From assembly GCA_946482565.1 (NCBI GenBank), contig CAMLSB010000029.1, positions 1 to 15,733 on the forward strand: a DNA stretch of 15,733 bases. Reading direction: 5' to 3'. This document shows, in pieces, positions 1 through 6,937 of the stretch; position 1 is the stretch's first letter; every line of letters starts with the position of its first letter. This stretch comes from an uncultured Lysobacteraceae bacterium. Lineage in GTDB: Bacteria; Pseudomonadota; Gammaproteobacteria; Xanthomonadales; Xanthomonadaceae. The notes beneath the pieces are model-generated. The model ran no database searches. It saw only the letters and a program-made list of their open reading frames with translations, and was not told the DNA's origin. A program made the translations under genes and the position numbers.

Positions 1-760
1 TGAGGCTGGTCGGCTCCTCGAGCGCGTGGAAGACTTCGCCGCCGACCTCGAAGCGCCCCTTGCACACGGTCGGATAGCCGGCCGGCTCGTCCGGCGAGAA
101 CCGGTCGATCAGCACCTGGTTCAGGCGCACGCTGCGGCTCCCGTCGTCGTGCTCGTCCCAGCGCACGAACTTCGCCGGCGAACACACGCCATGGCGGTTC
201 GGCGACGCGCCGGTGACATAGCTCGAGAGCTGGCAGCGGCCTTCGACCATGATGCAGAGACTGCCGAACGCGAAGGTTTCCAGTGGCACCGGCGAGCTTT
301 CGCAGAGCCGCTCGACCTGCTGGATCGACAGCACGCGCGGCAGCACCGCGCGGGCGATGCCGAAGCGCTCGTGCATCCAGCGCAGCGCGGGCGCGGTGGT
401 GGCGGAACCCTGTACCGACAGGTGGCGCGGCAGCTGCGGATGCATGCGCGTGGCGTAGCCCAGCACGGCGGGCTCGGCGGCGATGATCGCGTCGCAGCCG
501 AGCGCCGCGGCACGATCGACCGCGGCTTCCCAGAGCCCGAGCCGCGCGCTGTCCGGGTAGGTGTTGAGCGCGAGGTAGACCTTGGCGCCGCGCGCATGCG
601 CGTATCCGATGCCGGTGCGCAGCGTGGCGTCGTCGAAGTTGAGGCCCGGGAACGCGCGCGCGTTGGTCTCGTCGCGGAAGCCCGCGTAGACCGCATCGGC
701 GCCGGCGTCGACCGCCGCCTGCAGGGCGGGCAGGTTGCCGGCGGGGCAGACCAGTTGCAT
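1..760 (-). CDS. ubiU: UbiU, O2-independent ubiquinone hydroxylation protein (U32 family), 3' end outside window
   Basis: The reading frame from the ATG at 760 stays open to the window edge (253 codons). It begins MQLVCPAGNLPAL and closely resembles E. coli UbiU (formerly YhbU) as I remember it. UbiU works with UbiV and UbiT to hydroxylate ubiquinone precursors without oxygen. Cysteines at 169, 176, 193 and 233 match the four that hold the [4Fe-4S] cluster in the E. coli protein (169, 176, 193, 232). The stretch FAFGSLCIM at 163-171 is typical of U32 proteins. About 80 C-terminal residues are missing, and ubiV would be expected next, off the left edge. An AGGA sequence lies about 9 nt before the ATG. 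An FNR-type box is 55 bp upstream, which fits anaerobic induction. Confidence 0.93.
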   Translation of the reverse strand, partial: MQLVCPAGNLPALQAAVDAGADAVYAGFRDETNARAFPGLNFDDATLRTGIGYAHARGAKVYLALNTYPDSARLGLWEAAVDRAAALGCDAIIAAEPAVLGYATRMHPQLPRHLSVQGSATTAPALRWMHERFGIARAVLPRVLSIQQVERLCESSPVPLETFAFGSLCIMVEGRCQLSSYVTGASPNRHGVCSPAKFVRWDEHDDGSRSVRLNQVLIDRFSPDEPAGYPTVCKGRFEVGGEVFHALEEPTSL

Positions 761-785
761 GGCGTGTTCCTGGGCGGGATGCGGC

Positions 786-828
786 ATCGTCGCAGCCGGC
801 GTCGCGGCGGGTCCTTGACCTGCGTCAA
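786..828 (-). promoter_or_regulatory. FNR-type box and -10 of the ubiU promoter
   Basis: TTGACCTGCGTCAA at 815-828 is a perfect TTGAC-N4-GTCAA palindrome. Reading toward ubiU, a GACGAT hexamer (786-791; A at 2, T at 6) is centred 33 bp from the box centre. That is close to class II FNR spacing and predicts a start near 779-780 and a 20-nt leader containing AGGA. The box also lies 89 bp before the plus-strand gene at 918, but no good -10 at the class II distance is visible in that direction, so shared control is only possible. The regulator would be the FNR-type protein at 13157-13912. Confidence 0.78.
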
Positions 829-846
829 TCGCGGACGTGGAAGCCT

Positions 847-867
847 TAAGCAGCGCATAAGCAGCGC
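847..867 (+). repeat. Short direct repeat in the divergent ubiU/PepSY promoter region
   Basis: TAAGCAGCGC occurs twice, at 847-856 and 858-867, with an 11-bp period (one helical turn). It sits between the FNR box and the plus-strand start codon at 918. OmpR-family regulators often bind such direct repeats, and the first plus-strand operon encodes one, so an autoregulatory site is conceivable. Two 10-bp copies could also arise by chance or by replication slippage. Confidence 0.35.
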
Positions 868-917
868 GCGCTGGAATGCATGCCGTGGGCGATCCGCCCA
901 TCCACGGAGACAGGACC

Positions 918-1199
918 ATGAAGACCCTCGCCACCCTCGCGCTCGCGGGCGCCGCCGCCTTCCTTTCGACCACGGCCTTCGCCAGCGCGAAGTGCACCGA
1001 CGCGCCGCGCGACAAGTGGATGCCGCAGGCGCAACTGAAGGCGCAACTGCTCAAGGACGGCTACACCATCGACAAGTTCAAGGTGTCCGGCACCTGCTAC
1101 GAGATCTACGGCCAGGACAAGGCCGGCAAGGCCGTCGAGATCTACTTCGATCCGACCGACGGCCGCATCGTGAAGCGTCGCGCCCGCGACGAGGACTGA
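918..1199 (+). CDS. Small secreted PepSY-domain protein
   Basis: A 93-residue protein. Residues 1-22/24 form a Sec signal peptide (MKTLATLALAG..., likely cut after AFA or ASA). The mature part fits a single PepSY_2-type domain: a helix near 35-47, then GYTIDKFKV, CYEIYGQDKAGKAVEIYFD and a closing DPTDGRIV. C26 and C60 could form a disulfide. The ATG at 918 is preferred over the upstream in-frame ATG at 876 because it follows a GGAGA and starts the signal peptide. PepSY proteins of this size are often paired with cytochrome b561-like proteins and two-component systems, as here. Their biochemical role is not established, and a sensory or chaperone role in the periplasm is inference. The stop is 10 nt before the next gene. 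Confidence 0.85.
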   Translation: MKTLATLALAGAAAFLSTTAFASAKCTDAPRDKWMPQAQLKAQLLKDGYTIDKFKVSGTCYEIYGQDKAGKAVEIYFDPTDGRIVKRRARDED

Positions 1200-1209
1200 G
1201 GAGACGGGC

Positions 1210-1827
1210 ATGAACGCCATCACTCGTACCGCGGCCGGCCGGGAGGCCGGCCGCACCGCGGCACCGCAGGTGAGGGTCTGGGACCCGCTGGTGCGGCTGT
1301 TCCACTGGTCGCTGGCCGCCTGCACCTTCGGCGCGTTCCTTGTCGAGGAGGGCGACACCGCGCACCGTTTCCTTGGCTGCACCGCGCTCGGCCTCGTCGC
1401 TTTCCGCCTGCTGTGGGGCGTTGTCGGCAGCCGCCATGCGCGCTTCGGCGACTTCGTGCGTGGCCCGCGCGCCGTGATCGCCTACCTGCGGGAGCGCCTG
1501 TCGGGCCGTTCGCAACGCCGCCTGGGCCACAACCCGGCGGGTGCCGTGATGGTCCTGCTGCTGCTTGCGGGTGTCTTCGCCGTCGGACTGACCGGCTGGA
1601 TGCAGACGCTGGACGCGTTCTGGGGCGCCGAATGGCTCGAGGACGTGCATGAGGCCCTGGCGTACGGCCTGCTCGCCTTCGTCGCCGTGCACGTGCTCGC
1701 GGCGATCGTGGAAAGCGTGCATTACCGCGAAAACCTCGTCGCGGCCATGTTCCATGGGCGCAAGCGCGCGCTGGAAGGCGCCGAAGTTGCCCCAGGTCAA
1801 GGCCTTCCCGGCGAACCCCGGCCATGA
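1210..1827 (+). CDS. Cytochrome b561-type integral membrane protein
   Basis: A 205-residue membrane protein of the family that contains b561 and the cytochrome b subunits of hydrogenases. The start VWDPLVRLFHWSL (24-36) is the family's W-D-x-x-R-x-x-H-W signature. Four hydrophobic helices lie at about 34-50, 53-73, 110-132 and 150-172. Candidate haem-binding histidines are H32, H52 (TAHRFLG), H147 (VHEAL) and H161 (VAVHVLA). It probably carries two b haems and moves electrons across or within the inner membrane, likely to or from quinone, with the neighbouring PepSY protein on the periplasmic side as a possible partner. It is co-transcribed with the upstream gene (10-nt gap) and ends 7 nt before the response regulator. 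The substrate is unknown. Confidence 0.85.
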   Translation: MNAITRTAAGREAGRTAAPQVRVWDPLVRLFHWSLAACTFGAFLVEEGDTAHRFLGCTALGLVAFRLLWGVVGSRHARFGDFVRGPRAVIAYLRERLSGRSQRRLGHNPAGAVMVLLLLAGVFAVGLTGWMQTLDAFWGAEWLEDVHEALAYGLLAFVAVHVLAAIVESVHYRENLVAAMFHGRKRALEGAEVAPGQGLPGEPRP

Positions 1828-1834
1828 TCGTCCC

Positions 1835-2524
1835 ATGCGCCTGTTGCTCGCCGAGGATGACCGCGCGCTGGGACGCGCCCTGGCCGACGGCCTGCGCCAC
1901 CTCGGCCATGCGGTGGACTGGGTCGAGGACGGGCGCCACGCGGACCAGGCGCTGCGGGACGGGACGCATGCCGCCGCGATCGTCGACTGGAACCTGCCCC
2001 GGATGAGCGGCATCGACGTCATCGCGGCGTTGCGCAAGCGCGGTGACCGCACGCCGGTGTTGCTGCTGACGGCGCGCGATGCGCTTGGCGACCGCGTGCA
2101 GGGGCTGGACAGCGGCGCCGACGACTACGTGGTCAAGCCCGTGCACCTCGCGGAACTCGCCGCCCGCGTCCGGGCGATGCTGCGGCGCGTGGAGGGCAAC
2201 CCCGTGCCCGTGCAGCAGGTCGGCGCGCTGGCGCTGGATCCCGCGGCGCGCAACGCCCGCCTCGGCGATGTCGCGCTCGAGTTGTCGCCGCGCGAATATG
2301 CGCTGCTCGAGGCGCTGGCCGCGCGGCCGGGGCGTGCGCTCTCGCGTGCGCAGCTCGAGGAATCGCTGTACGGGTGGGGCGAGGAAGTCGCGAGCAACGC
2401 GGTCGAGGTGCACGTCCACCACCTGCGGCGCAAGCTTGGCCCCGACTGGATCCGCACGCTGCGTGGCGTGGGCTACGCGCTGTATCCACCACAGGCGCCC
2501 TCGGTGGAGGGACCGTTCCCGTGA
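1835..2524 (+). CDS. OmpR/PhoB-family response regulator
   Basis: A 229-residue transcription factor of the PmrA/QseB type. The receiver domain (1-115) has the acidic pair D8-D9, phosphoacceptor D51 (IVDWNLP), T79 and K101. The winged-helix output domain (125-220) contains LSPREYALLEAL and the recognition region NAVEVHVHHLRRKLG, then the wing RGVGYALYPP. The reading frame is open further upstream, but the ATG at 1835 gives the standard start of the fold (MRLLLAEDD). Its stop overlaps the kinase start as GTGA, so the two are translationally coupled. It presumably controls this operon and perhaps more. The signal is not visible from sequence. Confidence 0.94.
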   Translation: MRLLLAEDDRALGRALADGLRHLGHAVDWVEDGRHADQALRDGTHAAAIVDWNLPRMSGIDVIAALRKRGDRTPVLLLTARDALGDRVQGLDSGADDYVVKPVHLAELAARVRAMLRRVEGNPVPVQQVGALALDPAARNARLGDVALELSPREYALLEALAARPGRALSRAQLEESLYGWGEEVASNAVEVHVHHLRRKLGPDWIRTLRGVGYALYPPQAPSVEGPFP

Positions 2525-3885
2525 AGCGCCCGTCGTTGCACCGCCGCCTGCTGTGGCTGGTCGGGGCACCTGTCATCGTCCTGTGGCTGGCGGCGGGCGC
2601 CTGGCTGTGGCAGCAGTCCGTGCACGAGACCTCGGAGATGTTCGACCGCGAACTCGAACGCACCGCGGCCAGCGTGCTCGCGGTGCTGGCGACCGCTCCC
2701 GGCGCCCCTGCGCAGGCAGCCGTCGACCGTGTCGCGGGCGATGGCGGCGCGGAGGAGGGCGATGGCGCGCGCGCAGAAATCGTCGTACGCGACCGCGCCG
2801 GTCGCTCGCTGCTGGATGCGTCCACGCTGCCGCCGCTGCCGGTCGCGCCCGGCCGCCCGCATTTCCACGTGCTGCAACACGAGGGCGACCGCTGGCGCGT
2901 GTATCAGCGCTGGGACGCAGCCGGCCGCCACTGGATCCAGGTCGCGGCGCCGCTGCACGACCGCGACGAACTGCTCGCGGCGCATGCGCGCGCGCTGCTG
3001 GTGCCGCTGGCCGGCTTGTTGCTGCTGTTGCCGCTCGCGATCTGGCTCGGGCTGCGGCTGGGCCTGGCCCCGGTGCGCGCGGTGTCGCGCGCGATCGATG
3101 CGCAGCCGGCGCGGCCGCCCTTGCTGACCCGTGCCGATGTCCCCGCCGAACTGTTGCAGATGACGCGCGCACTGGACGCGCTCGTGGCCGACCTCGATGC
3201 CACGCTGGCGCGGGAACGCCGCTTCACCGCGGACGCCGCGCACGAATTGCGGCATCCGCTGTCGGTGCTGCGGATGGAACTCGACCTCGCTGGTGTCGAT
3301 GGCGACGCGACCGCGCGCGAACGCCACCTTCAGCGCGCCCGGGAGGGACTCGAGCGGATGGAGCGATTGGTCGCCCAATTGCTCACGCTGGCGCGCGTCG
3401 AGTCGGTCGACGGTCTCGACGATGCCGGCATGTCCGCGGAACTGGTCTCGCCGGCAGCGCTTGCGCGCGAGGTGCTGGCGACGGCGGCCGAACGCGCGGC
3501 GCCGCGCGGCATCACCCTCTCGCTGCAGGCCGACGAATCGGTGTACGTGCGCGGCAGCCCGGGCCTGCTGTCGATCGCGCTGGGCAACCTGGTGGACAAC
3601 GCGAGCCTCCACGGCCGCCCGCAGGGTCATGTCGACGTGGCCGTCGCGCGCGTCGGTGACATCGTCGAACTGGTCGTCGACGACGACGGCCCCGGCTTCG
3701 CGCCCGGACAGGTCGCGCACATCGGCGAGCGGTTCCTGCGCGGTGCCAGCGCAGGCACCGGCAGCGGGCTCGGTCTTTCCATCGCCCAGGCCATCGCTGC
3801 GCTGCACGGTGGCAGCCTGGCTGTGGCGACGTCACCCACGGGCGGCGCGCGCATCATCCTTCGAATGCCTTCCCCCCAACCATGA
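2521..3885 (+). CDS. Membrane sensor histidine kinase (partner of the response regulator)
   Basis: A 454-residue kinase starting at GTG 2521, four bases inside the regulator gene. Transmembrane helices lie at about 11-30 and 156-180, flanking a periplasmic domain of about 125 residues rich in acidic and Arg residues. The HisKA domain has H241 in HELRHPLSVLRMEL. The ATPase domain has the N box NLVDNAS (356-362), G1 box DDGPGF (388-393) and G2 box GSGLGLS (414-420). The residue four after the histidine is His (H245), where Thr or Asn is usual. That position supports phosphatase activity in HisKA kinases, so the kinase/phosphatase balance may be unusual. The QseC/PmrB-like organisation is clear, the ligand is not. 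Its stop overlaps the ATG at 3882. Confidence 0.94.
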   Translation: MKRPSLHRRLLWLVGAPVIVLWLAAGAWLWQQSVHETSEMFDRELERTAASVLAVLATAPGAPAQAAVDRVAGDGGAEEGDGARAEIVVRDRAGRSLLDASTLPPLPVAPGRPHFHVLQHEGDRWRVYQRWDAAGRHWIQVAAPLHDRDELLAAHARALLVPLAGLLLLLPLAIWLGLRLGLAPVRAVSRAIDAQPARPPLLTRADVPAELLQMTRALDALVADLDATLARERRFTADAAHELRHPLSVLRMELDLAGVDGDATARERHLQRAREGLERMERLVAQLLTLARVESVDGLDDAGMSAELVSPAALAREVLATAAERAAPRGITLSLQADESVYVRGSPGLLSIALGNLVDNASLHGRPQGHVDVAVARVGDIVELVVDDDGPGFAPGQVAHIGERFLRGASAGTGSGLGLSIAQAIAALHGGSLAVATSPTGGARIILRMPSPQP

Positions 3886-3893
3886 GGTCCTCC

Positions 3894-4379
3894 ATGCGCA
3901 ACATCCTCGCCATCGTCCTGGCCGCAAGCCTGGGCACCCTCGCGCCGCAAGCCGTCGCGCAGCACCACGCGCACCCTCCCGCCGCGACGCCGGCCACGCA
4001 GGCCGCGGGACCGGCCGCCCGCTACGCCACTGATGCGCCGCTGCGCAAGGGCATGGCCGATATCCGCACGGCGGTCGGCATGCTCGAGCACGCCGCGCAC
4101 GGTCACCTCGACGCCGCGCAGGTGCGTACGCTCGCGGCGAACATCGAGCGCGCGATCGGCGGCATCATCGCGGAGTGCAAGCTCGATCCGCAGGCCGATG
4201 CGGCGCTGCACGGGATCATTGGGCGGCTGGGCGCGGGCATCGCGGCGCTGAAGGAACACCCCGGAGACGCCACACCGGTCGCGGGCATGCGCGCCGCGCT
4301 CGACGACTACGCGCGGATGTTCGACGATCCTGGCGTGGTCCCCGCTGCATCACCGACGGCGATGCAGCACGTGCACTGA
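3894..4379 (+). CDS. Small secreted His-rich helical protein (DnrO-like, function unknown)
   Basis: A 161-residue protein with a signal peptide (1-22, cut after AVA) and a mature N terminus QHHAHPP. After a Pro/Ala linker, YATDAPLRKGM begins a helical domain with regularly placed His (H66, H69, H71, H106) and one Cys (C95). It ends MQHVH. The two His-rich ends suggest metal binding, perhaps Cu or Ni, but there is no diagnostic motif. From memory it resembles proteins labelled DnrO in Xanthomonadaceae; I could not verify this and the label gives no function. An in-frame ATG at 3882 overlaps the kinase stop, but GAGGT at 3884-3888 is well spaced for the ATG at 3894. It is last in the plus-strand operon. 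Confidence 0.7.
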   Translation: MRNILAIVLAASLGTLAPQAVAQHHAHPPAATPATQAAGPAARYATDAPLRKGMADIRTAVGMLEHAAHGHLDAAQVRTLAANIERAIGGIIAECKLDPQADAALHGIIGRLGAGIAALKEHPGDATPVAGMRAALDDYARMFDDPGVVPAASPTAMQHVH

Positions 4380-4388
4380 CCGACGGGT

Positions 4389-5861
4389 TCAGCCGGAAGC
4401 GGCGACCCGCTGCCAGAGCGCGTCGACGCGCGCTTCGACGGCGGGATCCGGCACGATCGGCCGGCCCCACTCGCGCACCGTTTCGCCGCGCCACTTGCCG
4501 GTCGCGTCGATGCCGAGCTTGGAGCCGAGCCCGGCCACCGGGCTTGCGAAATCGAGATAGTCCACCGGCGTGTTCTCGACCAGCATCGTGTCGCGCGCCG
4601 GATCCACGCGCGTGGAAATCGCCCACAGCACCTGGCCCCAGTCGCGCGGATCGATGTCCTCGTCCACGACGATCACGAACTTGGTGTAGGTGAACTGGCG
4701 CAGGTAGGACCACACCGCCATCATCACGCGCCTCGCGTGGCCGGCGTACTGCTTGCGGATCGATACGACGGCGATGCGGTACGAGCAGGCCTCCGGTGGC
4801 AGGTGGAAGTCGACGATGTCCGGGAACACGCGCCGCAGGATCGGCACGAACACCTCGTTGAGCGCGACCGCGAGCATCGATGGCTCGTCGTGCGGGGCGC
4901 GCCCCATGTAGCTGCCCTGGTAGATGGCGTCGCGGCGCATCGACATGCGCTCGATGGTCAGCACGGGGAAGGGTGCGACCGCGTTGTAGTAGCCGGTGTG
5001 GTCGCCGAACGGCCCCTCCGGCGCGGTGTCGCCGGGCGCGATGTGGCCTTCGAGCAGGATTTCGGCGCCTGCCGGCGCGTCGAGGCCGGTGAGGTCGCTG
5101 CGCCAGGTGCGGCTGCGCTCGCCGCGGAGCAGGCCCGCGAACTCGAATTCCGACAGCGTGTCCGGCACCGGCGCGACCGCGGCCAGCGTGGTCGCCGGGT
5201 CCGCGCCGATCGCCACCACGACCGGGAATTTCGCGCCGGGATGCACGCGCCGCCAGTCGGCGAAATCGAGCGCGCCGCCGCGGTGCGCCAGCCAGCGCAT
5301 GATCACGCGGTTGCGGCCGAGCACCTGCATCCGGTAGATCGCGATGTTCTGTCGCGGCTGGCGCGTACCGCGCGTCACGACCAGGCCCAGCGTGATGAGC
5401 TTTCCGGCGTCGCCGGGCCAGCAGCGCTGGATCGGCAGGCGCGCGAGGTCGATGTCTTCGCCTTCGAGCACGACATCGCGGAAGGCAGCGTCATGCACGC
5501 GGCGCGGCGCGACGTGCGCGAGCTGCGCGAACTCCGGCCAGGCCTGCAACGCCTGGCGCAGGTTGGCCGGCCAGCGCGGTTCCTTGAGCGCGGCCAGCAG
5601 TTCGCCGAGTTCGCGCAGGCTGGCGAGCGGGCGGCCCGCGAGCGCGGCTTCGATGCGTTCGCGCGTGCCGAACAGGTTGCCGAGCAAGGGATGCGACGAG
5701 CCGGCGGGATGCTCCATCAGCAGGGCGGGGCCGCCGGCGCGCAGCACGTGCTGGCACAGTGCGGTGGCCTCGAGGTCCGGGTCGACCGGTTCGGCGATGC
5801 GGACCAGCTGCTTGCGGGCTTCCAGCTGCGCCAGGAAGCCGCGCAGGTCGTGGTGGCTCAT
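4389..5861 (-). CDS. ubiD: UbiD, 4-hydroxy-3-polyprenylbenzoate decarboxylase
   Basis: A 490-residue protein (E. coli UbiD is about 497). It removes the carboxyl group of polyprenyl-4-hydroxybenzoate in ubiquinone synthesis, using prenylated FMN made by UbiX, which is not in this window. Recognisable family segments are [20 protein letters not shown] (172-191), [11 protein letters not shown] (193-203) and the active-site segment [13 protein letters not shown] (281-293). The ATG at 5861 overlaps the stop of the preceding cysteine desulfhydrase gene as ATGA, so translation is coupled. The frame continues open far upstream, but that part lies inside the neighbour and is not coding. It is the last gene of the norZ operon. 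Its stop is 9 bp from the convergent plus-strand operon, with no room for a separate terminator. Confidence 0.95.
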   Translation of the reverse strand: MSHHDLRGFLAQLEARKQLVRIAEPVDPDLEATALCQHVLRAGGPALLMEHPAGSSHPLLGNLFGTRERIEAALAGRPLASLRELGELLAALKEPRWPANLRQALQAWPEFAQLAHVAPRRVHDAAFRDVVLEGEDIDLARLPIQRCWPGDAGKLITLGLVVTRGTRQPRQNIAIYRMQVLGRNRVIMRWLAHRGGALDFADWRRVHPGAKFPVVVAIGADPATTLAAVAPVPDTLSEFEFAGLLRGERSRTWRSDLTGLDAPAGAEILLEGHIAPGDTAPEGPFGDHTGYYNAVAPFPVLTIERMSMRRDAIYQGSYMGRAPHDEPSMLAVALNEVFVPILRRVFPDIVDFHLPPEACSYRIAVVSIRKQYAGHARRVMMAVWSYLRQFTYTKFVIVVDEDIDPRDWGQVLWAISTRVDPARDTMLVENTPVDYLDFASPVAGLGSKLGIDATGKWRGETVREWGRPIVPDPAVEARVDALWQRVAASG

Positions 5862-6937
5862 GCGGGCACTGCGGACACGGTCGCGCGCAGCGCCGCGAGC
5901 TGCGGGCGCGGATCCAGGCCGCGCGTCGCGAGCCATGCCGCGTCGAACAGCGTGTCGTGGTAACGGTCGCCGAGGTCGCCCAGCAAGGTGACGATCGCGC
6001 CTGGCTGCCCCTCGTCGCGCATCGACGCGGCAAGCCGCAGGCAGGCCGCGAAATGCGTGCCGGACGATCCGCCGCGGCGGCGCCCGAGCAGTTCTTCCAG
6101 CAGCCAGGCCGCGGCGATGGATTCGGCGTCGTCGACTTCGATGACGGCGTCGACGATCTCGAACAGGAAGCCCGGCTCCACGTGGCGGCGGCCGATGCCT
6201 TCGATCACGGTAGGCCGCGTCGCCACGGCATCGTGGTCGTCCTCGCGCCAGCCGTTGGCGAACGCCGCGCCGGTCGGGTCGGCGACGCACAGGCGCGTGT
6301 CCAGGCCGCGATAGCGCAGGTATCGACCGATCGTTGCGGAGGTACCGCCGGTGCCGGCGCCGCAGACGATCCATGCCGGCACCGGGTGGGGTTCGCGCGC
6401 CAGCTGTCCGAGGATCGATTCGGCGATGTTGTTGTTGCCGCGCCAGTCGGTGGCGCGCTCGGCCAGTGCGAACTGGTCGAGGTGGCAGGCGCCGCCGAGC
6501 GCGATTTCGCGGGCCCGCGCCTGCGGGTCGACGCCGGGCGGGGTGAGCTCGCAGCGGCCGCCGAGCGCGCGCACGGCCTCGATCTTCGCGGGCGCGGTGC
6601 AATCGGGCATCACCGCCGTGAACGGCAGCCCGAGCATGCGCGCGAACCAGGCTTCGGAGATCGCGGTGCTTCCGGAAGACGCATCGACGACGGCCTGGCC
6701 TTCGGCGAGGCGCCCGTTGCACAGCGCGTACAGGAACAACGACCGCGCCAGCCGGTGTTTCAGGCTGCCGCTGGGATGCGTCGCTTCGTCCTTGAAATAG
6801 AAGTCGATGCCCGGGAACGCGGGCAGCGCCAGATGCAGCAGGTGCGTGTCGGCCGAGCGCGCGGACTCCCGGTGCAGGGCCGAGACGGCGCCGGCGACCC
6901 AGGCGCGGCCGTCGTGGTGTTCAGCGCAGGCGGGCAC
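5858..6937 (-). CDS. cds1: PLP-dependent cysteine desulfhydrase, Cds1 type (cysteine synthase superfamily)
   Basis: A 359-residue fold-type II PLP enzyme. The PLP lysine is K60 in [11 protein letters not shown]. The substrate-loop motif [13 protein letters not shown] (85-97) is typical of Cds1-type desulfhydrases, not CysK/CysM, and the phosphate loop is GAGTGGTSA (193-201). Cds1 enzymes cleave L-cysteine to sulfide, pyruvate and ammonia. A cysteine synthase-like activity cannot be excluded. Translation starts at GTG 6937, supported by GGAGGA at 6946-6951 with an 8-nt spacer. The start overlaps the decarboxylase gene by 17 nt. The stop overlaps the ubiD ATG. In an NO-reductase operon it may supply sulfide, for example for Fe-S repair or NO chemistry; this is inference. 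Confidence 0.85.
   Translation of the reverse strand: MPACAEHHDGRAWVAGAVSALHRESARSADTHLLHLALPAFPGIDFYFKDEATHPSGSLKHRLARSLFLYALCNGRLAEGQAVVDASSGSTAISEAWFARMLGLPFTAVMPDCTAPAKIEAVRALGGRCELTPPGVDPQARAREIALGGACHLDQFALAERATDWRGNNNIAESILGQLAREPHPVPAWIVCGAGTGGTSATIGRYLRYRGLDTRLCVADPTGAAFANGWREDDHDAVATRPTVIEGIGRRHVEPGFLFEIVDAVIEVDDAESIAAAWLLEELLGRRRGGSSGTHFAACLRLAASMRDEGQPGAIVTLLGDLGDRYHDTLFDAAWLATRGLDPRPQLAALRATVSAVPA

Noticed and set aside
838..867. A class II FNR promoter reading toward the plus-strand operon from the 815-828 box.
   Set aside because: No hexamer of suitable form lies 32 bp from the box centre; the nearest candidate (CATAAG, 856-861) is about 5 bp too far.
2079..3659. A 526-codon plus-strand frame over the regulator and kinase genes.
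   Set aside because: Arg/Ala-rich, domainless; the other plus-strand frame encodes both complete two-component proteins.
4389..6722. A 777-codon minus-strand frame that could suggest an N-terminal fusion to UbiD.
   Set aside because: The extra 287 codons lie out of frame over the Cds1-type gene and read as Arg-rich noise. UbiD begins at ATG 5861 with normal family length.
5858..6937. Annotation as CysK/CysM cysteine synthase.
   Set aside because: The [10 protein letters not shown] loop is the form found in Cds1-type desulfhydrases; the synthase loop with a TSGNTG core is absent. The superfamily is the same, so some synthase activity remains possible.
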